Source: Microbacterium sp. RU33B (GTDB lineage: Bacteria > Actinomycetota > Actinomycetes > Actinomycetales > Microbacteriaceae). From it: DNA of 64,000 nt. The stretch spans positions 1,240,001-1,304,000 of the forward strand of contig NZ_FTPO01000001.1 in the NCBI RefSeq assembly GCF_900155915.1. The letters are read 5' to 3'. Below the pieces are notes generated by a model. The model was given only the letters and a program-made list of their open reading frames with translations. It did no database searches and had not been told where the DNA came from. The first letter of the stretch is position 1, and every line of letters begins with the position of its first letter. The translations under genes were made by a program, and so were the position numbers. Of the stretch, positions 15,085 through 22,729 are shown one piece after another.

Positions 15085-16248
15085 TCACCATCGTTCGATC
15101 CGACCCGCCGCGAGTAGTGACTTGAAGGTGTCCCGCTTGCTCTTGGCTATCTGGCTCTCCACCTGACGCCACGGAAGCCCACGAGCGCGAAGGTCTGCCA
15201 CGCGGTCGATGACGTAGCTCTCCGCGAGTCGATCGGCGGCAAGCTCCTGGGGGTCGGGTTCCGCCAGCGCTCGGAGGATGGCGGCACGTGTGTGCTCTGA
15301 GTGGGCGAGGACAGCGCCCGCTAGCCGCCAGTCTTCGGAGTCGAGGCTCGCCCTCCCGTTCATGTTCGCGAGCGCGATACTCACCACGGAGCGGATGAGT
15401 AGGGCACGTGAGTTGATCGGGTCACGTTCCCCGCGGTGAGCTGCGCGCGTGTCGGCGTCGTGCGCGGCATCCATGACGGGGAGCGCGTCGACGTAGCGCA
15501 CGCCGTCCCAGTGCGTCAGGTCGACCGATACGTGTTCGGTCGGTAGGCGCGGGCGCGGCACGCTTGCCGCTGCGGGATCCTCTGCGAGTGTCCACAGGAA
15601 CCGCCCCGATAGTCCGCCTGACACTGCTGCATCGTTCAGGAGGGGCGCGGAGAGTCGCGGTTGGACTGCCACGGTTACGACGGCCCGATAGCTCCCCGTC
15701 GGGATAGTGAGCCCGTCCCCGCGTGAGTTTTGCCCGCCGATCCGTTCGCCGGATGTCACGGACTTGATGGCGTCGAGCATCGTTGATCCGGTGCGCGCGC
15801 CCTGCGCGGCGAGCATTCCCACTTCCTCCCAATGCGCCCATATGGCGTGGTCTGCCCGCCTCCATTTCAGTTCCGGTTCGGCGTCTTTCGACGCGGTGTG
15901 CATGAAAGCGAGGGCGGTAGGGATGGCCTCACCGCTGCGCACGGCGATTGCTTCGGGTAGTGCGTCTGCGCCCAGGTATCGCACGGCGTGCGCGGCGGCG
16001 TTCGTGGCGGTCGACTTGCCCGCGCCGGATCGCCCGACGATGGCTATTGCGAGGTTCAACGGGGTTCCTTCCGGGTGGAGTTCGCTTCGGTAGCGCACTG
16101 TGTACGGGATGGTCAGGAGCGAGTGCGTAAGGGCGATGGATAGGACGGCCCACGGCGACGCGATGCGCCGTGCGGCCTCCCATCGGATGGCGACGAGTTC
16201 GGGGCGGTCGCTGTCCCAGAGGTCTGCCGGCGTCGCCTCCCCGGTCAC
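15085..16248 (-). CDS. DUF3987-like P-loop ATPase, putative replication protein
   Basis: 387-residue ATPase. The Walker A motif GRSGAGKST is at residues 72-80; RPELVAIRWEAARRIASP at the N-terminus and the later WAHWEEVGML and LLNDAAVSGGLSGRF segments fit the DUF3987 family found beside primase-polymerases in actinobacterial mobile elements. Such proteins are presumed replicative helicase-like ATPases. The C-terminal 40 residues (RGLPWRQVESQIAKSKR) look like a small DNA-binding helix-turn-helix. The ATG overlaps the primase stop by 4 bases, so the two are translated as a coupled pair. Function is inferred from family and context. Confidence 0.78.
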   Translation of the reverse strand: MTGEATPADLWDSDRPELVAIRWEAARRIASPWAVLSIALTHSLLTIPYTVRYRSELHPEGTPLNLAIAIVGRSGAGKSTATNAAAHAVRYLGADALPEAIAVRSGEAIPTALAFMHTASKDAEPELKWRRADHAIWAHWEEVGMLAAQGARTGSTMLDAIKSVTSGERIGGQNSRGDGLTIPTGSYRAVVTVAVQPRLSAPLLNDAAVSGGLSGRFLWTLAEDPAAASVPRPRLPTEHVSVDLTHWDGVRYVDALPVMDAAHDADTRAAHRGERDPINSRALLIRSVVSIALANMNGRASLDSEDWRLAGAVLAHSEHTRAAILRALAEPDPQELAADRLAESYVIDRVADLRARGLPWRQVESQIAKSKRDTFKSLLAAGRIERW

Positions 16249-17000
16249 GTCCGCCCGTTCTGCCGGCGTGCGGAAGCGATGGTGCGTTGCGCCTCCGCGT
16301 CAGACAGGCCTGCGGCGACCGCGGCCCCTTCGAGGAGGTCAAAGGTGTCGTCTGGGTGTCCGTCGCGGATCGCCTGGCATGCCGCCCAGAACAGGCATGC
16401 ATTGCGGTTTCCGTCTTGCGCGTTCTGGACGTGCTGAGCGAGGTAGAGCGCGCGTCGCGCCATAGTTGCGGGCCGCTTCGCAGGGGCCGGTGTTGTCCGC
16501 TGCCGTTCTGCGGGCCGGATGAGGACGGCGAGGCTCGCGGGCAGGGCGACGGGGTGCCGCCCCTCCCACAGGTACGGCGCACCGGTCGCGGGGTGCAGGC
16601 TCGGCGGCATCACGCAGTAGCCGCGGGAGGTCTTCACATCGATGCCAGCCGGGAGCCGAGTGGAGGTCAACTGTCCACCGGGGTGCAGGTAGTACAAGTG
16701 CCGCCCTCCCGTGCCGCGCCCGGAGTGCACCGTGAGCGTTTCGGGGAGTGCGACGCCCGCTGCTTCCTCGATCGCTTGGATGCTGCCGCCGTTCTGCGGG
16801 TCGATGTCGATAACGACGAGCGTGGACGGGACGCGAGCGCCGACGTTGTGGCGAGCGTTTCCGGGCCACCACGCCGCGATCTGCGCGGGGTCTGTGGTGG
16901 CGTCCTTCACTCCGTGCGCAGTCGTCGGAATCTTGCCGCGGAGGGGGAGGACTGCCCAGCCATTGCGGGCGAGGGCGAGGGCGTCGTCACGAGTGGGCAT
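16245..17000 (-). CDS. Bifunctional primase-polymerase (AEP superfamily)
   Basis: 251-residue protein with an N-terminal prim-pol domain: NGWAVLPLRGKIP, VVIDIDPQNGG carrying the metal-binding Asp pair, and SGRGTGGRHLYY with the downstream basic/His motif. The C-terminal part (from about residue 195, NACLFWAACQAI) matches the small helical domain often found after AEP domains. Expected to prime, and possibly extend, DNA during replication of the element. The ATG at 17000 is used because the family start is near MPTRDDALALARNGWAVLPL; it overlaps the upstream 94-residue gene by 14 bases. Confidence 0.88.
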   Translation of the reverse strand: MPTRDDALALARNGWAVLPLRGKIPTTAHGVKDATTDPAQIAAWWPGNARHNVGARVPSTLVVIDIDPQNGGSIQAIEEAAGVALPETLTVHSGRGTGGRHLYYLHPGGQLTSTRLPAGIDVKTSRGYCVMPPSLHPATGAPYLWEGRHPVALPASLAVLIRPAERQRTTPAPAKRPATMARRALYLAQHVQNAQDGNRNACLFWAACQAIRDGHPDDTFDLLEGAAVAAGLSDAEAQRTIASARRQNGRT

Positions 17001-17271
17001 TTCCCCACACCTCCCGTTCGAGCCAGCGCACGCCCGACTCGACCTCACGCCGCGAGGGGAGGAGGCCCACCGGCAGCGCTTCGGCCAGCTGCGCGAATGC
17101 GAGCCGTGCGCGGCGGCTGTTTGCTCGCCCGTTGCGGATGTCTCCGCGGATGACCGGCGCGAGTCGCGGGAGCGCGTTGTGGATGTACTGCGCGGGGAGC
17201 GGTGCCCGCGTGGGGAGCGGGTCGGGGAGGTCGGCGGCGTGATCAGGCAGGACGTACCAGGGCAGGCTCAC
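16987..17271 (-). CDS. 94-residue unknown protein of the element operon
   Basis: Not recognised. Basic, Arg/Ala/Leu-rich, with PRLAPVIRGDIRNGRANSRR in the middle and VESGVRWLEREVWG near the end. It overlaps the excisionase-like gene by 4 bases (ATGA) and the primase by 14 bases, so it is very likely expressed. The position suggests a role in replication or excision control. Confidence 0.65.
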   Translation of the reverse strand: MSLPWYVLPDHAADLPDPLPTRAPLPAQYIHNALPRLAPVIRGDIRNGRANSRRARLAFAQLAEALPVGLLPSRREVESGVRWLEREVWGNAHS

Positions 17272-17477
17272 CGGGCACCGCCTGTCTCGGCGGGGCGCGT
17301 ATTGGCGTCAAGCCATTCCGAGAGGTCGCTCTGACGGAAGTACACACGCCGCCCCAGCCGGGTTACAGGGACGCGGCGTGAGGAGTACAGGTGACGGAGG
17401 GCGCGAGTTGTGAGGCCGGTTGCCTCTGCAGCCTGCTCCAACGTAAGGAGCCGGATGGGGGTGGGATCAGTGGACAC
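17268..17477 (-). CDS. xis: Excisionase-like helix-turn-helix protein
   Basis: 69-residue DNA-binding protein of the excisionase/MerR-like HTH_17 family: LTLEQAAEATGLTTRALRHL forms the helix-turn-helix, and the wing is RVPVTRLGRRVYFRQSDLSEWL. Such proteins act as recombination directionality factors or as small transcription activators. Starts with GTG at 17477 with GGAGG 7 bases upstream. It is the first gene of the leftward replication operon, so expression of excision and replication would be linked. The nearest integrase (17820-19148) lies upstream in the same orientation, beyond a 340-base gap. Confidence 0.8.
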   Translation of the reverse strand: MSTDPTPIRLLTLEQAAEATGLTTRALRHLYSSRRVPVTRLGRRVYFRQSDLSEWLDANTRPAETGGAR

Positions 17478-17549
17478 GGATGAACCTCCACGGTGGGGGC
17501 CGAGGCCGCGCGGCGTCCCGTGCGGGGACGCGTCGCGGCCTCATTTCAT

Positions 17550-17569
17550 CCGAGTCGGATTCGACTCGG
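17550..17569. promoter_or_regulatory. 20-bp palindrome, candidate operator upstream of xis
   Basis: CCGAGTCG-GATT-CGACTCGG, perfect 8-bp arms with a 4-base spacer, 73 bases upstream of the xis start. Size and symmetry fit a dimeric repressor site. Confidence 0.5.
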
Positions 17570-17660
17570 GCAACCCTCATTCCGTGGAGGTGGAACACTT
17601 GCGCGAACACCTTGCCTACGGTGTCGCTAACCCCCAGCGCGCCCTTTCCCAGGAGCACGG

Positions 17661-17680
17661 CGTCAGGGCGAGCCCTGACG
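17661..17680. promoter_or_regulatory. 20-bp palindrome CGTCAGGGC-GA-GCCCTGACG
   Basis: Perfect 9-bp arms with a 2-base spacer. It is followed on the plus strand by TTTGTT, so a terminator is an alternative to an operator. Confidence 0.4.
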
Positions 17681-17819
17681 TTTGTTCGTTAGGTCAGACC
17701 CGGAGAATCTGCCTGCGCTGTGTGTACATCCATCATGCACACGGCCACCCACATTCTGTCAACTCGCGCCCCTGAGTGACACGGCGAGCACAGGTCAATG
17801 CCCCGATCAAGGGGCGAAA

Positions 17820-19148
17820 CTAGGCACGGATAACCAAAGCATCCAGGCGGTCGGCTATATGCCTGTCAGAGTCGTCCACGGCGTGAGCGTAGACCTGCGC
17901 GGCGCGCATCGTCGTGTGCCCGAGTCGCCGCTGAACTTCGGGGACAGATGCCCCGGCGCGATAGGCGAGCGTCGCGCCTGTGTGGCGGAGATCGTGCCAG
18001 GTGAGGTCCGGGCGGTCGACAGCGGCGCGCGCTTTGCGGAACACGGCAGACAACCGCGATGAGGATACGGGCGAGCCGCACGCGAGCGAGAAGACGAGCG
18101 CGTCGGGGTTGTCGGCCACGTGGTCGGCTAGGTGCGCTGCGAGGGCGTCGCGGACGGTGCGCGGCAGGTGTACGACGCGGCGGCTCTTGGCCGTCTTGGG
18201 GCGGGAGAAACCGCCCTTGCTGTCTAGCGCCCGCTCGACACGCAGAGTGCCGGTGTCGAGGTCGACATGTCTGCGCGCGAGGGCGAACAGTTCCCCGTAC
18301 CGCAGACCCGACCAGGCGGCGACGGTGACGGCGGCGGACAGGTGCGCGGGCATGTGCTCAGCTAGGGCCACGACTTCGGCGGGGGACGCAACGCCGCGTT
18401 CCCGCGGATGGGTAGTGCCCGCGCTCTTGATCTGGCACGGGTTCGCGGTGAGCAGGTCGTCTATCACTGCCGTCGCGAGGATGACGCGGAGAACGCGGTA
18501 CGCGTTCGCGGCGGCGGCTTCGCCCGCCCCGTCAGGGACAGCCCGCGGGGGAGTGATGCGGGGCTCGCCAGCTGCGCGCCAGGCGGCGACGGTGGCGGGG
18601 CTGAGTGCCCCCGTCGGGGCGATGTCGTGCCCCTTGGCCAGAGCCCAGACGCGCGCCGGATGCGCGCCGCGGGTGGGCGTCTTCGCCGCGCGTGCGGCTG
18701 CGTCCTCGCGCGCCGATGTCAGAACGGCGGCGTACCATGCGCGCACCTTGGCCGGGGTGAGGTCTGCGACGTAGACGCTTCCGAGGTCGATGCCGCGCGA
18801 GCCCGCAGGGGCGATGCGGGGGAGTACCCATTTCTCCAAGCCGTGCGTGTAGATGGCGCGGGTGCGCGGTTGCAGGTCGGCGCGCGTGGCGAGCCAGTCG
18901 CGCGCGTAGGCGGCGAGCGTGACGCGCCCCGCGTGCGGGTCGCGCCACAGGCCGCGGGCACGGTCGGCGTGCTCGGTGGACAGCCAGGTGTCGGCGTCTG
19001 CGGCGGTGTCGAACGTGTGCGGGGCAGTGAACTTGCGCCCGTCGCGACGGTAGAACGCGCGCCATCTGCCGGAGGGTAGTTGCTCGACGGTTCCGTTGCG
19101 GGCGGGCGTGCGACGGGTGGTGGATGTGGTGCGGCGGTTGGGAGCCAT
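17820..19148 (-). CDS. int: Phage-type tyrosine integrase with Lsr2-like insertion
   Basis: 442-residue integrase, likely responsible for insertion at tRNA-Gly because it sits next to the right att site. Order of domains: an AP2-like arm-binding segment (near residues 20-60, GTVEQLPSGRWRAFYRRDG), a core-binding domain from about residue 77, and a catalytic domain with Arg283 (SGLRYGEL), Lys318 or Lys321 (RPKTAKS), His385/Arg388 (HDLRHTG), His411 (RRLGH) and Tyr420. Inside the core-binding domain, residues 164-193 (ARVWALAKGHDIAPTGALSP, continuing to AAWRAAG) resemble the C-terminal DNA-binding domain of Lsr2, with the RGR loop changed. The ATG at 19148 is preceded by AGGA. Two GAGTCCAYG repeats lie just upstream. 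Confidence 0.92.
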   Translation of the reverse strand: MAPNRRTTSTTRRTPARNGTVEQLPSGRWRAFYRRDGRKFTAPHTFDTAADADTWLSTEHADRARGLWRDPHAGRVTLAAYARDWLATRADLQPRTRAIYTHGLEKWVLPRIAPAGSRGIDLGSVYVADLTPAKVRAWYAAVLTSAREDAAARAAKTPTRGAHPARVWALAKGHDIAPTGALSPATVAAWRAAGEPRITPPRAVPDGAGEAAAANAYRVLRVILATAVIDDLLTANPCQIKSAGTTHPRERGVASPAEVVALAEHMPAHLSAAVTVAAWSGLRYGELFALARRHVDLDTGTLRVERALDSKGGFSRPKTAKSRRVVHLPRTVRDALAAHLADHVADNPDALVFSLACGSPVSSSRLSAVFRKARAAVDRPDLTWHDLRHTGATLAYRAGASVPEVQRRLGHTTMRAAQVYAHAVDDSDRHIADRLDALVIRA

Positions 19149-19177
19149 GAGCGGCGTTCCTACTCATTTCGGCCCGT

Positions 19178-19197
19178 GAGTCCACGGGAGTCCATGA
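19178..19197 (+). repeat. Two tandem GAGTCCAYGR repeats, candidate integrase arm sites (right end)
   Basis: GAGTCCACGG at 19178 and GAGTCCATGA at 19188, 10-bp period, about 85 bases inside the right att core and upstream of the integrase start. Same orientation as the three units at the left end. Confidence 0.65.
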
Positions 19198-19279
19198 GAG
19201 GGTCTAAACGCGCTCCCAGTTACAGCCATATCCTGCCCAGAATCCCGCGGTTTCCCGCGGGTTTACTGAGGTGTGTCTA

Positions 19280-19353
19280 TGGAGGGGCTGACGAGAATCG
19301 AACTCGCATCATCTGTTTGGAAGACAGAGGCTTTACCACTAAGCTACAGCCCC
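19280..19353 (-). tRNA. tRNA-Gly (anticodon UCC)
   Basis: Reads GGGGCTG acceptor, D arm, anticodon stem CTGT/ACAG around loop CTTCCAA (anticodon TCC), T arm GCGAG-TTCGATT-CTCGT and CAGCCCC, with a discriminator T and an encoded CCA. It is the insertion target of the element. On the minus strand a possible -10 (TACACT) lies at 19383-19388. Confidence 0.95.
19281..19323. repeat. Right attachment site (43-bp direct repeat inside the tRNA-Gly gene)
   Basis: Matches 11104-11146 exactly. Here the repeat is part of the intact tRNA, so the element supplied a 3' half that keeps the gene functional. Confidence 0.95.
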
Positions 19354-19459
19354 GAATAACGCGGCGAACCGCGGCATCCACCAGTGTACTGGACTCGCAC
19401 CGCGAGTCGTGACGCCGCCACGTGGAACCGTCGTTCAGGCGCTACGCGGGAGTGTCGGC

Positions 19460-19465
19460 TAGACT
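19460..19465 (+). promoter_or_regulatory. -10 box (TAGACT) of the tRNA-Pro gene
   Basis: TAGACT lies 40 bases before the mature tRNA-Pro 5' end, with a weak TTCAGG about 19 bases further upstream. The same TAGACT/TAGGCT -10 form recurs across the window. Confidence 0.4.
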
Positions 19466-19505
19466 CTCCAAGGCCGTTCGGCGCACGCGCGCGTGTGCTC
19501 TCGCC

Positions 19506-19579
19506 CGGGGCGTAGCTCAGCTTGGTAGAGCGCCCGCTTTGGGAGCGGGAGGCCGCAGGTTCAAATCCTGTCGCCCCGA
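19506..19579 (+). tRNA. tRNA-Pro (anticodon UGG)
   Basis: 74 bases. Acceptor CGGGGCG/CGCCCCG, anticodon stem CCCGC/GCGGG around loop TTTGGGA (anticodon TGG), T loop TTCAAAT. CCA is not encoded. It lies directly upstream of tig, a common actinobacterial arrangement. Confidence 0.95.
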
Positions 19580-19648
19580 CTCATCGGCCCCGAAAGCCCC
19601 ACACCTGACCGCCGCGGATTCGTGCGGTCTGAACGAGGAGAACGACGA

Positions 19649-21070
19649 ATGGTCACCAGCACCGTCGAGACGCTCAGCCCCACCCGGGTGAAGCTGAACA
19701 TCACGGTCACGCCCGAGGAGCTGAAGCCCAGCATCTCGCACGCCTACGAGCACATCGCGCAGGATGTCCAGATCCCTGGCTTCCGCAAGGGCAAGGTCCC
19801 GGCGCCCATCATCGACCAGCGCGTCGGTCGACTGGTCGTGCTGGAGCACGCCGTCAGCGAAGGCCTCGACACCTTCTACCGCGCCGCCGTCGCGGAGCAC
19901 AGCCTGCGCGTGCTCGGTCGTCCCAGCGCCGACGTCAAGGAGTGGCCCGCCGAGAAGGACTTCTCCGGCGACCTCCTGGTCGAGGTCGAGGTCGACGTGC
20001 GTCCCGAGTTCGAGGTACCCGAGCTGGAGGGCACGACCGTCGAGGTCGACGCCGTCGAGGTCGACCAGGCCGCGATCGACACCGAGCTCGACAACCTGCG
20101 TGCCCGCTTCGGCACGCTCGTGACGGTCGACCGTCCCGCAGCGAAGGGCGACTTCGTCGAGCTCGACCTGGTCGCCACGATCGACGGCGCCGAGATCGAC
20201 CGCGCCGAGGGCGTGTCGTACGAGGTCGGCTCCGGCGAGCTGCTCGAGGGCATCGACGAGGCCATCGACTCGCTGACCGCCGGCGAAGACACGACGTTCC
20301 GCTCGAAGCTCGTCGGCGGCGACAACGCCGGTGAGGAGGCGGAGGTCTCCGTCACCGTCAAGGCCGTCAAGGAGCGCGAGCTTCCCGAGGCGGACGACGA
20401 CTTCGCGCAGATCGCCAGCGAGTTCGACACGATCGCAGAGCTTCGTGAGAGCCTCACCGAGCGCGTCTCGCAGCAGTCGGTCTTCACGCAGGGCGCGGCC
20501 GCGCGCGACAAGCTCATCGAGCTGCTGCTCGCCAAGGTCGACATCGCGGTCCCCGCGAGCGTCATCGAGGAAGAGGTGCACAACCACCTCGAGGGCGAAG
20601 GCCGCCTCGAAGACGACGTCCACCGCGCCGAGGTCACCGAGGCGAGCGAGAAGCAGTTCCGCACGCAGCTGCTCCTCGACGCGATCGCGGAGAAGCTCGA
20701 GGTCCAGGTCTCGCAGGACGAGCTCACGCAGTACCTGATCCAGTCCGCCGCGCAGTACGGCATGGCGCCGCAGGACTTCGTCAACGCCCTGCAGGAGAAC
20801 AACCAGCTGCCCGTCCTCGTCGGAGAGGTCGCCCGCAACAAGGCGCTCGCCATCGCGCTGGGCAAGGCCACGGTCGTCGACACCAACGGCAAGACGGTCG
20901 ACCTGACCGGCTTCGTCGCCGTCGATGACGAGGCCGAGGCCGAGGAAGAGGTCGTCGAGGAGGCGCAGGAGATCGCGGATGCCGCGGCCGACGCCGACGA
21001 GGTCGCCCCGGCGGAGGAGAAGCCCAAGAAGAAGGCTCCCGCCAAGAAGAAGGCCGCGCCCAAGGAGTAA
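19649..21070 (+). CDS. tig: Trigger factor, ribosome-associated chaperone
   Basis: Folds nascent chains at the ribosome exit tunnel. 473 residues. The N-terminal ribosome-binding domain has the signature GFRKGKVP, the FKBP-like PPIase domain is in the middle ([20 protein letters not shown]), and the C-terminal chaperone arms follow. The tail is unusual only in ending with an acidic stretch followed by a Lys/Ala-rich tail ([16 protein letters not shown]), frequent in actinobacteria. The ATG at 19649 has GAGGAG 7 bases upstream; the in-frame ATG at 19622 lacks one. Followed by a strong terminator and then the clpP operon. Confidence 0.96.
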   Translation: MVTSTVETLSPTRVKLNITVTPEELKPSISHAYEHIAQDVQIPGFRKGKVPAPIIDQRVGRLVVLEHAVSEGLDTFYRAAVAEHSLRVLGRPSADVKEWPAEKDFSGDLLVEVEVDVRPEFEVPELEGTTVEVDAVEVDQAAIDTELDNLRARFGTLVTVDRPAAKGDFVELDLVATIDGAEIDRAEGVSYEVGSGELLEGIDEAIDSLTAGEDTTFRSKLVGGDNAGEEAEVSVTVKAVKERELPEADDDFAQIASEFDTIAELRESLTERVSQQSVFTQGAAARDKLIELLLAKVDIAVPASVIEEEVHNHLEGEGRLEDDVHRAEVTEASEKQFRTQLLLDAIAEKLEVQVSQDELTQYLIQSAAQYGMAPQDFVNALQENNQLPVLVGEVARNKALAIALGKATVVDTNGKTVDLTGFVAVDDEAEAEEEVVEEAQEIADAAADADEVAPAEEKPKKKAPAKKKAAPKE

Positions 21071-21088
21071 GTCGCCCACGGCGACGAG

Positions 21089-21120
21089 AAGGGGGTGGAT
21101 GCCGCGGCATCCGCCCCCTT
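21089..21120 (+). terminator. Terminator after tig
   Basis: Near-perfect 15-bp stem (AAGGGGGTGGATGCC and GGCATCCGCCCCCTT) around GC, 18 bases past the tig stop. Confidence 0.8.
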
Positions 21121-21208
21121 CGTCCGTCCGGCTTCGATCCGGCAGACGTCGCGCGCGACGCCTGATCTGCCCAGGGCGAACACGGGCGGGTCGCCCGCGA
21201 GGCGCCGG

Positions 21209-21214
21209 TAGATT
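21209..21214 (+). promoter_or_regulatory. Candidate -10 box (TAGATT) upstream of clpP1
   Basis: TAGATT about 31 bases before the ATG; a leader with CAGGAG ribosome site follows. Confidence 0.35.
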
Positions 21215-21245
21215 CGAAGCCACGCCCACTGAAACAGGAGTGAAC

Positions 21246-21830
21246 ATGGCTGAACCCCTTGTCGCGACAAGCGTCTTCGACAGGCTGCTGAAGGACCGCA
21301 TCATCTGGCTCGGGTCAGAGGTGCGCGACGACAACGCGAACGAGATCTGCGCCAAGATCCTGCTGCTCGCGGCGGAGGATTCCGAGAAGGACATCTTCCT
21401 CTACGTGAACTCGCCCGGTGGCTCGATCACGGCGGGCATGGCGATCTACGACACGATGCAGTTCGTGCCCAACGACATCGTCACGGTCGGCATCGGAATG
21501 GCCGCATCGATGGGCCAGCTGCTGCTCACCGCCGGCACGAAGGGCAAGCGCTACATCACGCCGAACGCCCGCGTCCTGCTGCACCAGCCGCACGGCGGCT
21601 TCGGCGGCACGTCGAGCGACATCCAGACGCAGGCGCAGCTCATCGTCTCGATGAAGAACCGCCTGGCCGAGATCACGTCCGCTCAGACCGGGAAGTCCGT
21701 CGAGCAGATCAACGCCGACGGTGATCGCGACCGCTGGTTCACCGCCCAGGAGGCGCTCGAGTACGGCTTCGTCGACCACATCCGCGAGTCCGCATCCGAC
21801 GTCATCGGCGGCGGCGGAACCGCCAGCTGA
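21246..21830 (+). CDS. clpP1: ATP-dependent Clp protease proteolytic subunit 1
   Basis: Serine protease subunit of the ClpXP/ClpCP machine, 194 residues. Catalytic triad residues are Ser in [10 protein letters not shown], His in LLHQPHGG and the downstream Asp. The substrate-groove motif is [25 protein letters not shown] lies shortly before the ATG. First gene of a clpP1-clpP2-clpX cluster; in actinobacteria the two ClpP forms assemble into a mixed tetradecamer. Confidence 0.96.
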   Translation: MAEPLVATSVFDRLLKDRIIWLGSEVRDDNANEICAKILLLAAEDSEKDIFLYVNSPGGSITAGMAIYDTMQFVPNDIVTVGIGMAASMGQLLLTAGTKGKRYITPNARVLLHQPHGGFGGTSSDIQTQAQLIVSMKNRLAEITSAQTGKSVEQINADGDRDRWFTAQEALEYGFVDHIRESASDVIGGGGTAS

Positions 21831-21861
21831 GGCATCCGAAGGCGAAAGAGAGAGATACCGA

Positions 21862-22533
21862 ATGAACGTCAACACCTTCGGCGGCCTGGCCAATCAGGGT
21901 CTGCAGATGCCCGGCAGCCGCTACGTGCTTCCCCAGTTCGAGGAGCGCACGGCGTACGGCTACAAGCGCCAGGACCCCTACAACAAGCTCTTCGAGGACC
22001 GTGTCATCTTCCTCGGCGTGCAGGTCGACGACGCGTCGGCCGACGACGTCATGGCGCAGCTGCTCGTCCTCGAGTCGCAGGACCCCGACCGCGACATCGT
22101 CATGTACATCAACTCGCCCGGCGGCTCGTTCACGGCCATGACCGCGATCTACGACACGATGCAGTACGTGTCGCCCGAGATCTCCACCGTGGTGCTCGGT
22201 CAGGCGGCATCCGCCGCCTCCGTGCTGCTCGCGGCCGGAGCGCCCGGAAAGCGTCTCGCCCTGCCGAACGCGCGCATCCTCATGCACCAGCCCGCGATGG
22301 GTGAGGCCGGTCACGGTCAGGCATCCGACATCGAGATCCAGGCGCAGGAGATCCTCCGCATGCGCACGTGGCTCGAGGAGACGATGGCGCACCACACCGG
22401 CCAGGACGTGGCGAAGGTCAACAAGGACATCGACCGCGACAAGATCCTGTCGGCGCAGGATGCCCTGACGTACGGCATCGTCGACCAGGTGCTCACGACG
22501 CGCAAGCGCACCCCGGCTGCCCTCACCAAGTAG
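21862..22533 (+). CDS. clpP2: ATP-dependent Clp protease proteolytic subunit 2
   Basis: Second ClpP paralogue, 223 residues. Catalytic Ser in GQAASAASVLL and His in LMHQPAMGE. It has a longer N-terminus (MNVNTFGGLANQGLQMPGSR) than ClpP1, as in mycobacterial ClpP2. It starts 31 bases after clpP1, preceded by an AAAGAGAGAG stretch that can pair with 16S rRNA. The HQPHGG versus HQPAMG difference is the usual one between the two subunits. Confidence 0.96.
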   Translation: MNVNTFGGLANQGLQMPGSRYVLPQFEERTAYGYKRQDPYNKLFEDRVIFLGVQVDDASADDVMAQLLVLESQDPDRDIVMYINSPGGSFTAMTAIYDTMQYVSPEISTVVLGQAASAASVLLAAGAPGKRLALPNARILMHQPAMGEAGHGQASDIEIQAQEILRMRTWLEETMAHHTGQDVAKVNKDIDRDKILSAQDALTYGIVDQVLTTRKRTPAALTK

Positions 22534-22675
22534 CGGATGCTCCCGAGCCCCCGTCGTCTGCGACCGAGCGGACGGCGGGGGCTCCGTCGTGCCGGCGGCT
22601 CCGCCCTGAGCGGACGCGGTGACCCGCACCATCCACATGCCGTCGCAATCCCGCTCAGTGTCGCCCCCAGAGGTT

Positions 22676-22681
22676 AGGCTC
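22676..22681 (+). promoter_or_regulatory. Candidate -10 box (TAGGCT) of clpX
   Basis: TAGGCT about 50 bases upstream of the clpX ATG; it matches the -10 form used repeatedly in this window. Confidence 0.35.
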
Positions 22682-22729
22682 GTAGCACTCCGGGGGCACC
22701 CTCGGCCGTGACAACGAGGAGCCGCACGC

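Larger units (their letters stand above)
17478..17819. other. Regulatory gap between the integrase and the xis operon
   Basis: About 340 bases without a convincing gene. Contains two perfect palindromes (17550-17569 and 17661-17680) and an inverted pair CCTCCACGG (17487-17495) / CCGTGGAGG (17581-17589). It must hold the promoter of the leftward operon. Short frames on both strands lack family resemblance. Confidence 0.5.
11104..19323. mobile_element. Integrative element in tRNA-Gly(UCC), about 8.2 kb
   Basis: Bounded by a perfect 43-bp direct repeat (11104-11146 and 19281-19323) equal to the 3' half of the intact tRNA-Gly gene on the right. Contents from left to right: a Xer-like tyrosine recombinase, a small Cys/His protein, a noncoding stretch with short tandem repeats, then a leftward operon of excisionase-like protein, 94-residue protein, primase-polymerase, DUF3987-like ATPase, zinc-ribbon-like protein and tape-measure-like protein, and finally a second, phage-type integrase at the right end. 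No terminase, capsid, portal or conjugation gene is present. This fits a phage satellite or integrative plasmid better than a complete prophage. Integrase at the end, tRNA target and att duplication are direct sequence evidence; the lifestyle is inferred. Confidence 0.93.

Noticed and set aside
17410..17775. Small open frames in the gap between integrase and xis
   Set aside because: The plus-strand frame starts inside xis and lacks a ribosome site; the sequence is better explained as a regulatory region with palindromes.
11104..19323. Complete prophage
   Set aside because: No terminase, portal, capsid, tail sheath, holin or lysin genes are present in the 8.2 kb.
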